The position numbers and the translations under genes were made by a program. DNA of 64,000 bases from Peribacillus alkalitolerans. Lineage in GTDB: Bacteria > Bacillota > Bacilli > Bacillales > DSM-1321. Location: the NCBI RefSeq assembly GCF_010882125.1, contig NZ_JAAGVZ010000005.1:1-64000 (forward strand), written 5' to 3'. The notes under the pieces are model-generated. The model did no database searches. It had not been told where the DNA came from and saw only the letters and a program-made list of their open reading frames with translations. This document shows, one piece after another, positions 24,300 through 32,900 of this stretch; position 1 is the stretch's first letter, and every line of letters starts with the position of its first letter.

Positions 24300-24491
24300 T
24301 TAGCCCCATCTACCTGACTTCCCCATTTCAAGAAGGGCCCAAATAATATTGAACATAAGGATCGCGATAGTAATTGGTACTGCATGCAGCCAATTTTTTC
24401 CGAATTTCTCCTTTATCACCCCTACATAATATCCGCATAAAAATAGGACAAACATCGCCGCTATCAACATTATTGTAAATGCCAAATACAT
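24300..24491 (-). CDS. Small membrane protein, two TM segments
   Basis: 63 residues: TM1 about 3-27 (AFTIMLIAAMFVLFLCGYYVGVI split by few polar residues), a short KEKFGKNWLH loop, TM2 about 37-56 (VPITIAILMFNIIWALLEM), and a polar end KSGRWG. A GGGGAG site lies 6 bases before the ATG. No family recognised. Confidence 0.72.
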   Translation of the reverse strand: MYLAFTIMLIAAMFVLFLCGYYVGVIKEKFGKNWLHAVPITIAILMFNIIWALLEMGKSGRWG

Positions 24492-24615
24492 GGTGTACTC
24501 CCCTTCACACTGTCATTTTTATACTATCATCATACATGAAGGGGTATATAGAATATCAAAGTAAGGATGAACAATTTGTGAAAGATGAAAAGCGGAAAGC
24601 GCCCTCGGAACAATC

Positions 24616-24648
24616 AAAAGAGAGCCTGCAAATATTTGCAAGCTCTCT
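24616..24648 (-). terminator. Terminator after the 43-residue gene
   Basis: On the minus strand AGAGAGCTTGCAAATATTTGCAGGCTCTCT followed by TTTGATT (stem AGAGAGC/GCTCTCT with an inner TGC/GCA pairing). Confidence 0.75.
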
Positions 24649-24669
24649 AGTAGTGATTCCAAAACCGTA

Positions 24670-24801
24670 TTATCGTTTCTTTTTTAAATCGTTTTTTGTT
24701 ATTTCACTGCGGATGTTCACGTCTTTAGAAAATTCTGTATCATTGTTCTGGTTGTTAGGGTATTTGTTTTCACGTTCACGATTGTTGTTACGGTTCGTCA
24801 T
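24670..24801 (-). CDS. 43-residue Asn-rich small protein
   Basis: Sequence begins MTNRNNNRERENKYPNNQNN and ends SEITKNDLKKKR; hydrophilic with a quarter of its residues Asn. GGGAGGGATAAGG immediately precedes the ATG, and a terminator follows 22 bp after the stop, so it is a complete small transcription unit. The composition resembles minor spore or biofilm-type small proteins; no family assigned. Confidence 0.75.
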   Translation of the reverse strand: MTNRNNNRERENKYPNNQNNDTEFSKDVNIRSEITKNDLKKKR

Positions 24802-24896
24802 CCTTATCCCTCCCTTAATTACGATACGAATTTATTTTGTGCATTCGACGTTTTTTTATTTATGGGAATGGGAAAATTTTAACCCTTAACAAAAGA

Positions 24897-25181
24897 TCAT
24901 GAAGAAAAATCGAAATAATTCTTTTTCAGTAATCGTTCCATTTCCATTAAGTCTTTATAATTTATCGGGGAATTTATTTTTTTCCGATCGACTAAATATA
25001 GTTGGTTTTCGATTCCTTTAACAATGGACTCTTGTTGGTACTCCGCATCACAATTAGAGCATTTTATGGTAGGGGTATCTTTGATTTCAATTGCCCTGGA
25101 ACCATCCGGTAACTCCCAATATACGCTGGACGTGGTTACTTGAATTTCTTCTTCATCACACCATTCACATCGTTCAGTCAT
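24897..25181 (-). CDS. yokU: YokU-like zinc-finger protein
   Basis: 94 residues from the ATG at 25181 (AGAGGAGG 6 bases upstream), which lies inside the kamA 3' end (8-bp overlap). A YgiT-type zinc finger: CEWCDEEEI and IKCSNCDAEYQ, with TSSVYWELPDG between, and a helical C-half. It is co-translated with kamA, as in B. subtilis. Function unknown, possibly linked to lysine aminomutase. Confidence 0.88.
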   Translation of the reverse strand: MTERCEWCDEEEIQVTTSSVYWELPDGSRAIEIKDTPTIKCSNCDAEYQQESIVKGIENQLYLVDRKKINSPINYKDLMEMERLLKKNYFDFSS

Positions 25182-26604
25182 TAGTGGCCTCCTCTTTAGA
25201 TGGGGCAAGTTCTTTTTGTGCCATCTTTTGTTGTTCAGTAAAGAATTTCTTCTCTTTTAATTCATCTCTTTTTTCACGTTTATCTTTCAGTGAGGCATGC
25301 TCTGGATTCTTATTATATTCCTGTCGTTTGGAAAGACGTTTTAACCCTTCAGGAATTAAATTAAACGTAGCATCGTTCATGATTCCAGATACACCAGCCA
25401 TTGACTTTTTAGATTCATATTCAGGGTAAATGGTTTTGAAATAATCTTCCGCTTGGCCAGGAGAATAACTTTCTGGTTCAGGATAGGTAGTGATGACGCC
25501 TTCAAAATTCCTTAATACGGTCTTTGTAGGTGATTGGGAGAGGATATAATTTGGCTGTAAAGAAATTTTCCCTCCACCACCAGGTGCATCTACGACAAAC
25601 GTCGGGACAGCATACCCTGAAGTGTGGCCGCGTAATCCTTCTATAATTTCGATTCCCTTCGAAATTGGAGCTCTGAAATGGCTAATTCCTTCAGAAAGGT
25701 CACATTGGTAAATGTAATATGGACGAACACGAATTTTAACTAAATCATGCATCAATTTTTTCATGATTGCGACACTATCGTTAATTCCAGCAAGGATTAC
25801 AGACTGATTGCCAACCGGAACCCCAGCATTCGCAAGCATTTCACAAGCACGTTTAGATTCTTCAGTGATTTCCATGGATGTATTAAAGTGTGTATTCAAC
25901 CATACCGGATGATACTTTTTCAGGATATCGCATAGTTTATCTGTGATTCTTTGTGGGAACACAACAGGTGCTCTCGTTCCGATCCGGATGATTTCAACAT
26001 GTGGAATTTCACGTAAACTTTTAAGAATATATTCTACTATAGTGTCATTGATTAGTAAGCCATCTCCTCCTGAAATCAAAACATCTCTTACTTCAGGAGT
26101 ATTTCTAATGTAGCCAATTGCTGCGTCCAACTGCTTTTTAGGGACTCCCATGCCAATTTGGCCAGAGAATCTTCTTCTTGTACAATAGCGACAATACATG
26201 GAGCATTGGTTTGTCACCAGGAACAAAACACGATCGGGATAACGGTGGGTAAGACCTGGCACCGGCGAATCTTCATCTTCGTGAAGCGGGTCTTCGAGAT
26301 CATATTTCGTTTTATAAATTTCTTTTCCAATCGGGACAGACTGCATTCTAATCGGACATCTAGGGTCGTCTGGGTTCATCAAAGACGCATAATATGGAGT
26401 GATATTAAGAGGAATGGTCTTAGTGGATATCTTTACTCCCTCTTCTTCTTCCGGTGTTAAATTTATGACCTTTTTTAAATCGTCTAAAGTACGAACAGTG
26501 TTGGTCAGCTGCCATAACCAATCATTCCATTGTTCTTCAGTTACATCCTTCCAAAGTTCAATATCTTTCCAATGGCGACTAGGTTTATATAAATCGTGTC
26601 TCAT
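25174..26604 (-). CDS. kamA: L-lysine 2,3-aminomutase (radical SAM, PLP)
   Basis: 476 residues from the ATG at 26604 (GGGAGG 5 bases upstream). Radical SAM cluster Cys134, Cys138, Cys141 in CSMYCRYC; ISGGDGLLI, PYYIYQCDLSEG and VDAPGGGGK (the PLP-Lys region) are all conserved. It converts L-lysine to beta-lysine, in catabolism or as an osmolyte precursor. The C-terminal extension is charged (KDKREKRDELKEKK). A perfect sigma-54 promoter lies 32 bp before the start, and the upstream gene encodes a sigma-54 activator, so expression is probably SigL-dependent. Confidence 0.96.
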   Translation of the reverse strand: MRHDLYKPSRHWKDIELWKDVTEEQWNDWLWQLTNTVRTLDDLKKVINLTPEEEEGVKISTKTIPLNITPYYASLMNPDDPRCPIRMQSVPIGKEIYKTKYDLEDPLHEDEDSPVPGLTHRYPDRVLFLVTNQCSMYCRYCTRRRFSGQIGMGVPKKQLDAAIGYIRNTPEVRDVLISGGDGLLINDTIVEYILKSLREIPHVEIIRIGTRAPVVFPQRITDKLCDILKKYHPVWLNTHFNTSMEITEESKRACEMLANAGVPVGNQSVILAGINDSVAIMKKLMHDLVKIRVRPYYIYQCDLSEGISHFRAPISKGIEIIEGLRGHTSGYAVPTFVVDAPGGGGKISLQPNYILSQSPTKTVLRNFEGVITTYPEPESYSPGQAEDYFKTIYPEYESKKSMAGVSGIMNDATFNLIPEGLKRLSKRQEYNKNPEHASLKDKREKRDELKEKKFFTEQQKMAQKELAPSKEEATND

Positions 26605-26635
26605 AAAAACCTCCCAATTTCTTTTTATCTTTAAC

Positions 26636-26653
26636 ATGCAATTAGCGTGCCAA
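26636..26653 (-). promoter_or_regulatory. Sigma-54 (SigL) -24/-12 promoter of kamA
   Basis: On the minus strand TTGGCACGCTAATTGCAT, an exact match to TGGCAC-N5-TTGCW, 32-49 bp before the kamA start and directly after the activator gene. Confidence 0.9.
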
Positions 26654-26708
26654 TTTTTAAAAAATCGACTATTTTACATTATGAAAAATTGCATACTTTG
26701 GATAAAAT

Positions 26709-28100
26709 TTATTTAGGAATATTCTTGAGTGAATTCTTATACACGCCATCTAGCTTCGATAATTTATATTGTAGCGTTTGACGCGGAATTCCCAATAGAC
26801 TAGCTGCTTGAAGGATATTACCATTCGTGGTGAGCATCGCATTGTAGATCAATGTTTGTTCTGTTTCTTTTAAAGCTTCACGTAAAGGCTGTACAGGAGG
26901 ATTGTTTGTTTTACTGCCAAATGAGGCTTTTAATGAATCTGGTAAATCCCTCATCATTAGAACCTTCTCTTCTGAGCAATTCATCATGAATTCAATGGTA
27001 TGTTTAAGTTCCCTTACATTCCCTGGCCAATGATAGGAATAGAAAAATGCTTCAACTTCTTTCGAAACACCATTTATTGAAGTTTGTAAAACCTGATTAT
27101 ATTTTTCTATGAAAAACTTGGTCAAAAGGGGAATATCGGATTTCCTTTTTCGTAAAGGAGGTAAATGAAAAGGTAATACGTTCAATCTGTAATATAAATC
27201 TTCTCGTATCAGATTTTTTCTCATGGCTTCTTCTGGATGTACATTCATCGCAGCCATGATTCTCACATTTACAGATATGCTTTTTGTTCCACCAACCCTT
27301 CTGATGAGCCCATCTTCTAATACACGGAGAAGTTTTGCCTGTAACTCGATCGGCAAGGATTGGACTTCGTCTAAAAATAGTGTTCCTCCATTGGCTAATT
27401 CGAAGAGGCCTGGTCGGTCAATGGCTCCAGTATAACTACCTTTTGCAGTGCCAAACAAAATACTTTCGAGCAAGGTATCAGGAAGTGCAGCACAGTTTTG
27501 TGCAATAAAGGGCATTGTTCTCCTGATTGAAGCATTATGGAGTCCTTGTACGAAAAGTTCTTTCCCGCTTCCACTTTCTCCATAGACCAGTACGGTAGAG
27601 GAGGATTTAGATAGCTTGTTTGCCTTTTCAATCTGAGATAAAAATTTAATATCTTCCGTGATGAGATTTTCAAACGTATGCTTTGCGCCATTTGATGGTT
27701 CTGCTTTAATAGGAGACTCTTTTATCATTTTCCTTTCTAAATCAAGGAGACGCTCCGATAATTGTCTTAATTTCGAATAATCTTTCGCTACTTCTACTGC
27801 ACCAACAAGCTTTCCGTCAACATAAATAGGTAATGTACTATTAATTGTGTCTATGGTTTTCCCATGGACATTAACATAGGTTTGTCCTTTTTGTATGATG
27901 GGCTTCCCTTTTGTGAGTACATCTAACAATGTGCTCGTCTCGTTTGTTAAAGAAGGAAATGCATCTAATAAGTGTTTTCCTAAGACTTCCTTTACCTTCA
28001 TTCCATCATGGTTTGCTGCAATCGTATTATAGAAAATGGTTTTTCCACTTGTATCAACTACATGGATTCCTTCATCAATGATTTTTAAAATGGCTTCCAT
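26709..28100 (-). CDS. kamR: Sigma-54-dependent activator of kamA (KamR-like, RocR family)
   Basis: PAS domain (about 1-110: MEAILKIIDEGIHVVDTSGK), AAA+ domain with Walker A GESGSGKE, the sigma-54 contact loop as GSYTGA (a variant of GAFTGA), Walker B GGTLFLDEVQSLP and NVRELKHT, and a C-terminal Fis-type HTH (NGNILQAASLLGIPRQTLQYKLSKL). It would bind an enhancer and activate SigL RNA polymerase at the kamA promoter; KamR plays this part in B. thuringiensis. The ATG at 28100 has a weak RBS; an in-frame CTG at 28130 lies 8 bases after AAGGGGTG and may be the true start. The open frame runs to 28220. Confidence 0.88.
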   Translation of the reverse strand: MEAILKIIDEGIHVVDTSGKTIFYNTIAANHDGMKVKEVLGKHLLDAFPSLTNETSTLLDVLTKGKPIIQKGQTYVNVHGKTIDTINSTLPIYVDGKLVGAVEVAKDYSKLRQLSERLLDLERKMIKESPIKAEPSNGAKHTFENLITEDIKFLSQIEKANKLSKSSSTVLVYGESGSGKELFVQGLHNASIRRTMPFIAQNCAALPDTLLESILFGTAKGSYTGAIDRPGLFELANGGTLFLDEVQSLPIELQAKLLRVLEDGLIRRVGGTKSISVNVRIMAAMNVHPEEAMRKNLIREDLYYRLNVLPFHLPPLRKRKSDIPLLTKFFIEKYNQVLQTSINGVSKEVEAFFYSYHWPGNVRELKHTIEFMMNCSEEKVLMMRDLPDSLKASFGSKTNNPPVQPLREALKETEQTLIYNAMLTTNGNILQAASLLGIPRQTLQYKLSKLDGVYKNSLKNIPK

Positions 28101-28293
28101 GATTTCTTTAGTAATAAATAAGTTATCCAGTCTACATGCACCCCTTCTTGGAAGTATTTTTAAATGTATATGAAGGAGTGCCGAAATCTTGTCATATTTG
28201 TGCTTATTTTTTGGCAACATGGACTGATATTGAGGAAATGTTATAGAAACCTTAATCCCTTCGGTATGCTTTATTGCATTTGATCTTTAATCA

Positions 28294-28309
28294 TGCCGAT
28301 TTTCCGGCA
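28294..28309. promoter_or_regulatory. Inverted repeat upstream of kamR
   Basis: TGCCG-ATTTTC-CGGCA, a perfect 5-bp inverted repeat between the aldehyde dehydrogenase terminator and kamR. It may be an enhancer or operator; no second copy was found near the kamA promoter, so this is weak. Confidence 0.3.
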
Positions 28310-28334
28310 GGGCTGTTGATGAGAACAAAAGTAA

Positions 28335-28362
28335 GGGCTGACCTCATTTTTTGAGTCAGCCC
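28335..28362 (-). terminator. Terminator after the aldehyde dehydrogenase gene
   Basis: GGGCTGAC and GTCAGCCC form an 8-bp stem with a 12-nt loop; a short T-containing tail follows on the minus strand. Confidence 0.7.
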
Positions 28363-28395
28363 CTTTGAAACTCAGATAAGTTTTTAACTACTACT

Positions 28396-29814
28396 TTATA
28401 TTTTAAAGCTTATTAGCTTCAATTCGGTCATTTCTCCTACTGCGTAACGAATCCCTTCCCTACCTGTCCCGCTTTCCTTTACTCCACCATAGGGCATCTG
28501 GTCTACTCTGAATGTGGGAAAATCATTTATCATGACACCACCCACTTCCAGTTTTCTTGCAGCATTAAATGCAGTTTGTATGTCCTTTGTATAGATTCCA
28601 GCCTGTAATCCATATTTAGAGGAATTTACTCGTTCGATTCCTTCTTCAATAGAAGAAATGGAATTAATCGATACTACAGGAGCGAAAATTTCTTCACATG
28701 AGACTTTGTCAGAATCCTTAACTTGAACCAAAACAGTTGGGGAAAGCACATTTCTTTCAATTTCTCCTCCAATAAGGATTGTGGCTCCATTTTCAACTGC
28801 TTCATCAATCCAGGATTTTGCACGTAACACATCGTCCTTCGATATCATTGAAGAAATATCCGTACCTTCTTCCGATGGGTGACCAACCTTTAATTTTTTT
28901 GTTTCATTAACAAACAGGGTTGAAAAATCCTGGAATATTTCTTCATGGACATAAATTCTTTGAACGGATATACAAACTTGCCCTTGGTATAGGAATGATC
29001 CTGTCACGATCCTAGGGACTATTTCTATAAGATCGGTGTTTTTATCGATAATTACAGCCGAGTTAGATCCAAGTTCCAAAGTCACTTTTTTTAATCCAGC
29101 CTTTTCCCGTATTTGCTTCCCCACGGAAGGACTGCCTGTGAAAGTAATCATTTTGATTCGATCGTCTTTGACTAGACCCTCCCCAATCGTTTTTCCACTG
29201 CCTGTAATGACATTAAGAGCTCCAGCTGGCAACCCAGCTTGATGGAACAAATCCGCAATTTTATAAGCTGACAGTGGCGTTTGACTAGCCGGCTTTAAAA
29301 CAACAGCATTACCAGCAGCTATTGCAGGACCTACTTTATGAGCAACCAAATTCATCGGGAAATTAAAAGGTGTAATCGCCCCAATCACTCCGAGTGGTTC
29401 ACGAATAGTGAAGGCCATTCTTCCTTCTCCCCCCGGTGCACCATCCAGGGGGACGGTTTCACCGTGTATGGTACGTGCTTCATTGGCTGCGAACTTATAT
29501 GTCATTATGGTTCGATCAACTTCCCCTAACGATGCCTTAATTGGTTTAGAGGCTTCAGCAGAAATAAGTTGGGCACACTCTAACCTTTGTTCCGTCAATA
29601 ATTCAACCACTTTTTCAAGAATGCTTGCCCTTTGGTGAGCAGGCATTTCCCTTAATACATTGGATGCAGCACATGCAGATGAAATGGCAGCATCCACCTT
29701 ACCCATATCTGCAATAGCCACTTCTGCCAATAAAGTATTATCATATGGCGAATGTAATGGATAGTAAGAATCCGTCTCCATTCCTTCACCATTAATCCAT
29801 AATTTTTGTTTCAT
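28396..29814 (-). CDS. NAD(P)-dependent aldehyde dehydrogenase
   Basis: 472 residues, full-length ALDH: ITPFNFPMNLVAHKVGPAIAAGN (coenzyme), GSPSVGKQI (Rossmann turn), the general base Glu in VTLELGSNSAVI, the nucleophile Cys in GQVCISVQR, and EIFAPVVSI. GGVMINDFPTFRVDQMPYGGVKESGTGREG is typical of the lactaldehyde/semialdehyde group. The substrate is not fixed by sequence; being next to kamR and kamA suggests a role in lysine or beta-lysine catabolism, which is inference. AAAGGAGGG precedes the start. Confidence 0.9.
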   Translation of the reverse strand: MKQKLWINGEGMETDSYYPLHSPYDNTLLAEVAIADMGKVDAAISSACAASNVLREMPAHQRASILEKVVELLTEQRLECAQLISAEASKPIKASLGEVDRTIMTYKFAANEARTIHGETVPLDGAPGGEGRMAFTIREPLGVIGAITPFNFPMNLVAHKVGPAIAAGNAVVLKPASQTPLSAYKIADLFHQAGLPAGALNVITGSGKTIGEGLVKDDRIKMITFTGSPSVGKQIREKAGLKKVTLELGSNSAVIIDKNTDLIEIVPRIVTGSFLYQGQVCISVQRIYVHEEIFQDFSTLFVNETKKLKVGHPSEEGTDISSMISKDDVLRAKSWIDEAVENGATILIGGEIERNVLSPTVLVQVKDSDKVSCEEIFAPVVSINSISSIEEGIERVNSSKYGLQAGIYTKDIQTAFNAARKLEVGGVMINDFPTFRVDQMPYGGVKESGTGREGIRYAVGEMTELKLISFKI

Positions 29815-29903
29815 CCAAACCCTCCTTTAGTAATTAATATTGCTTGTTATTATTAAAACGCTACAAGTGTTAATTGTATATTTATTTGCATTGAAACATT
29901 TGA

Positions 29904-29947
29904 AAAAGGCTGAATCCCAATTGTTTTACGATTGGGAAACAACCTTT
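29904..29947 (-). terminator. Terminator after the TPR gene
   Basis: AAAGGTTGTTTCCCAAT on the minus strand pairs with ATTGGGATTCAGCCTTT (with an internal bulge) and is followed by TTT. Confidence 0.75.
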
Positions 29948-29959
29948 ATTTCTTAATCA

Positions 29960-32900
29960 TTACTGATCGAATAGCTCTTTTTTAATAGGATTTAGATCGT
30001 CATCTTCCAAAGCCATATTCCAGAAATATTCTGATTCATCTTTTTCAAACACTTCTTGTAAGATTTTCACCGCTTCATCAAAATGTCCTAAGAGACATAG
30101 CCCACAGCCCACATTATATTCAGCGGCTAAATAATCCTCATCCAAACTTAGAATATGCCTACTGATTTCAAGAGCTTTTTTTGCATCGCCTTTTCTAAAG
30201 TAGTGATTACTTAATTCAAAGTAAAGATCTGTGTTATCAGGATCTACCTTAAGACCCTCTTCTATGGTTTTAAAACTTTCATCAACTTTCCCGTTAGCTG
30301 AAAAATATCTTGCCCTCATCGCATATCCGTCCCCATGATTAGCAAACTGGCTGATCAGGGCTGTGGTCGATTTATCTGCTGCTTCGATTCGGTTCCCTCT
30401 AAGTAAAAGGTCAGAATAAAATAACAAAGCACGAACATCATGAGGGAAATCTTGAGAGAGCATTTTCATTAATTCTATTGCCCGATTCATGTGTTGCTCA
30501 GGATCGCTTGATTCTTCTGCGAATATGAAATGCTGATAAGCGAGTCGGTATCTTACCTCATAATCATCAGAATGCTGTAACGCTTTTTCCAAAAGATTAA
30601 TGCTTTCTTCGTTAAGGTTTGTTTCCTCGTAGAAGTTTGCGAATTCCATATATGCAGCCACATTCTTTGCATCAAACCCAATGGCTTTTTCATATAAATC
30701 GATCACTACACCAAGCTTAGCTACTTGTTTCGTACCTTTCGTGACCTTTTGGAACAATCTTTTGAAAAGGCCCTGTTCTTGTTCATCTTCCAAATCCGCT
30801 AATACCAATTGTTGAAGACTTTTAGCGACAGAAAGGAAAGCAACACTAGCTATTTCTTTATCAAAGTTCAGTTTTTTCAGTGTTTCCCCCAGGAGTAACC
30901 ATTTGCCCATGGAGTAGTCCATTTGTGTCAACTTTTCAAAATACTCTTCATTCGATGGATCCATAGAAGCCAATTGTAAAAGAATCGCTCGTGCTTCTTT
31001 ATTCGATTCATGTACAGTCAACCATTTTACTTTATGCCATAGTAAGCCCTCATTTTGTGAGTCTACTAATAAACCCTTTTCAATCCATTTAAGCTCTTTT
31101 TCATCATCTCCAATAAATCCATAAGCATAAGCAAGGCTATCTAGCCTCCAAGTCTCAGGCGAGTTGCCTTTCATCTTTTCTAGTTGAGAAATAAATGCTT
31201 CAATGTCTTCTCTTTCACACAGAGATAGGAAATACTCAACATTTAACATGGAAGGTTCAACACTGAATAGACGTTTTAAATATTCCAATTCCTGTTCATG
31301 ATCTTCTTCCATTGCATGAAGCTCTGCTAGTCGTAGTAGTGCCCTTGCTTCAGAAGGGTTCAGTTCAAGACTTGAAAGGTATGCTTCTCTAGCTTGTTCC
31401 ATTTCTTCCATACGGTAATATACTTCCCCTAATCGATAATAAGTGAACGGGTCTTCTAGTAGAGATAATGATTCTTTGTATAGCTCTATTGAAGATAAAT
31501 CATTCATTTCATCCTTGATAATCCCTTTATAGGTTAAGAAAATATATTTAAAAGCGGGTTTTTTTTCTACGAGTTCCTCAATGATTTGAATACCCCTATC
31601 GAGATAGCCATGTCTTATGACTATATCAATGTATATCTCCAGAGCTTCTTCAAAATTGCTCCGCATCAGGAGAAGTCCTTTTTCCATCGTTTGCAAGGCA
31701 AGATTTTTCTCTTTCTCATTTGCAGTTTGCTCTTCACCTATTTCCCATAGGAGCTTACCTGCATTTACAAAAAATTCACTATTTCCTTCAAACCTGCCCG
31801 CCGCATTTAGTAGCACTTCTTTTGCCTTGTCTATCTTCCCACCTTGCTTTAATGCATCCCCGAATCCCAAGTACAAAAAGACTTCTTCCGGGTAAAGTTC
31901 TATTGCTCTTCGGTAACTTTCATAAGCCTTTTCTAACTGTTCATGAACACGATAAAAATGACCAAGGCGGTTGTATATTTCATCCGCTTCTAGTGAGGCT
32001 TGAACACCTTCAATTAAAATCGATTCGGTTCTTTTTAGGTCATTCCAGGCAAACTCATACAAATCAGCCAAGTTTAAATAAGAAAACGGCAGTTTCGAAT
32101 CTAATTCCTTCGATTTCAGATAAGCCTTTTCAGCAGCTTCCAACCTTTGAAGACCTTCTTCTGTTTTACCGATTTGGAACCAAAGATATGCTTCATCTCC
32201 ACCTTCTTTACCGAGCAAATCCATCAATATAGACTTCGCTTCTTCAAACTGCTCAGCTTCCATTAATATCACAGCATGGTTAATTAATCCGAAAATTTCC
32301 TCACTATGGAGTTTAAGTGACATTTCAGAGGCAAGTAGTGCACTTTTAAGGTCTTTACTATAAAGATTAGCGAGAGCAAAATAGCTCCAAGTTATATGTT
32401 GGTCACTATCCAATTTTAATGAAGCTTCAAATTCACTCTTTGCCTCATAATAATCATCTTGGTCAAGAGCAATCCGCCCTTTTAAATAATGATACATAGG
32501 ACTATTGGTTTTTGTTTTGACACTTTCAAGAAGCTCAATGGCTTCATCAAGTTTTCCATAACGGCTTAATCCTTGGGCAATATGCAAACGGATGCTGTCA
32601 TCTTCAGGATATTTTCCCATTAGGAAAACTCGGCTTTTATCAAAAAGCTCTTTTGATTCATCGTGAGCCAAATGTTTAACTACATACAAGGGAGTGTATA
32701 GAATGTCGAAATGCTGATCTAAAAACGAGAAGAAAATTTTGTAATATCCTTCCTCATCTAAATCGATTTTTTCAGCAAGGTCATGGAGCTCCCTGAAATA
32801 GCGATCATCTGATTCTGAAAGAATTGATAGTTTTTTAGCTTCATTCGTTAAAACACCTGTTATCGCCATATAAGAAGTATTCAAATAAATCCGTTCATAA

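Noticed and set aside
24479-24889. A 136-codon plus-strand gene
   Set aside because: It is antisense to the 43-residue gene and its terminator, has no RBS and reads through hairpin sequence.
31720-32232. A 170-codon plus-strand gene
   Set aside because: It lies wholly antisense to the TPR coding region, lacks an RBS, and is explained by that gene's codon bias.
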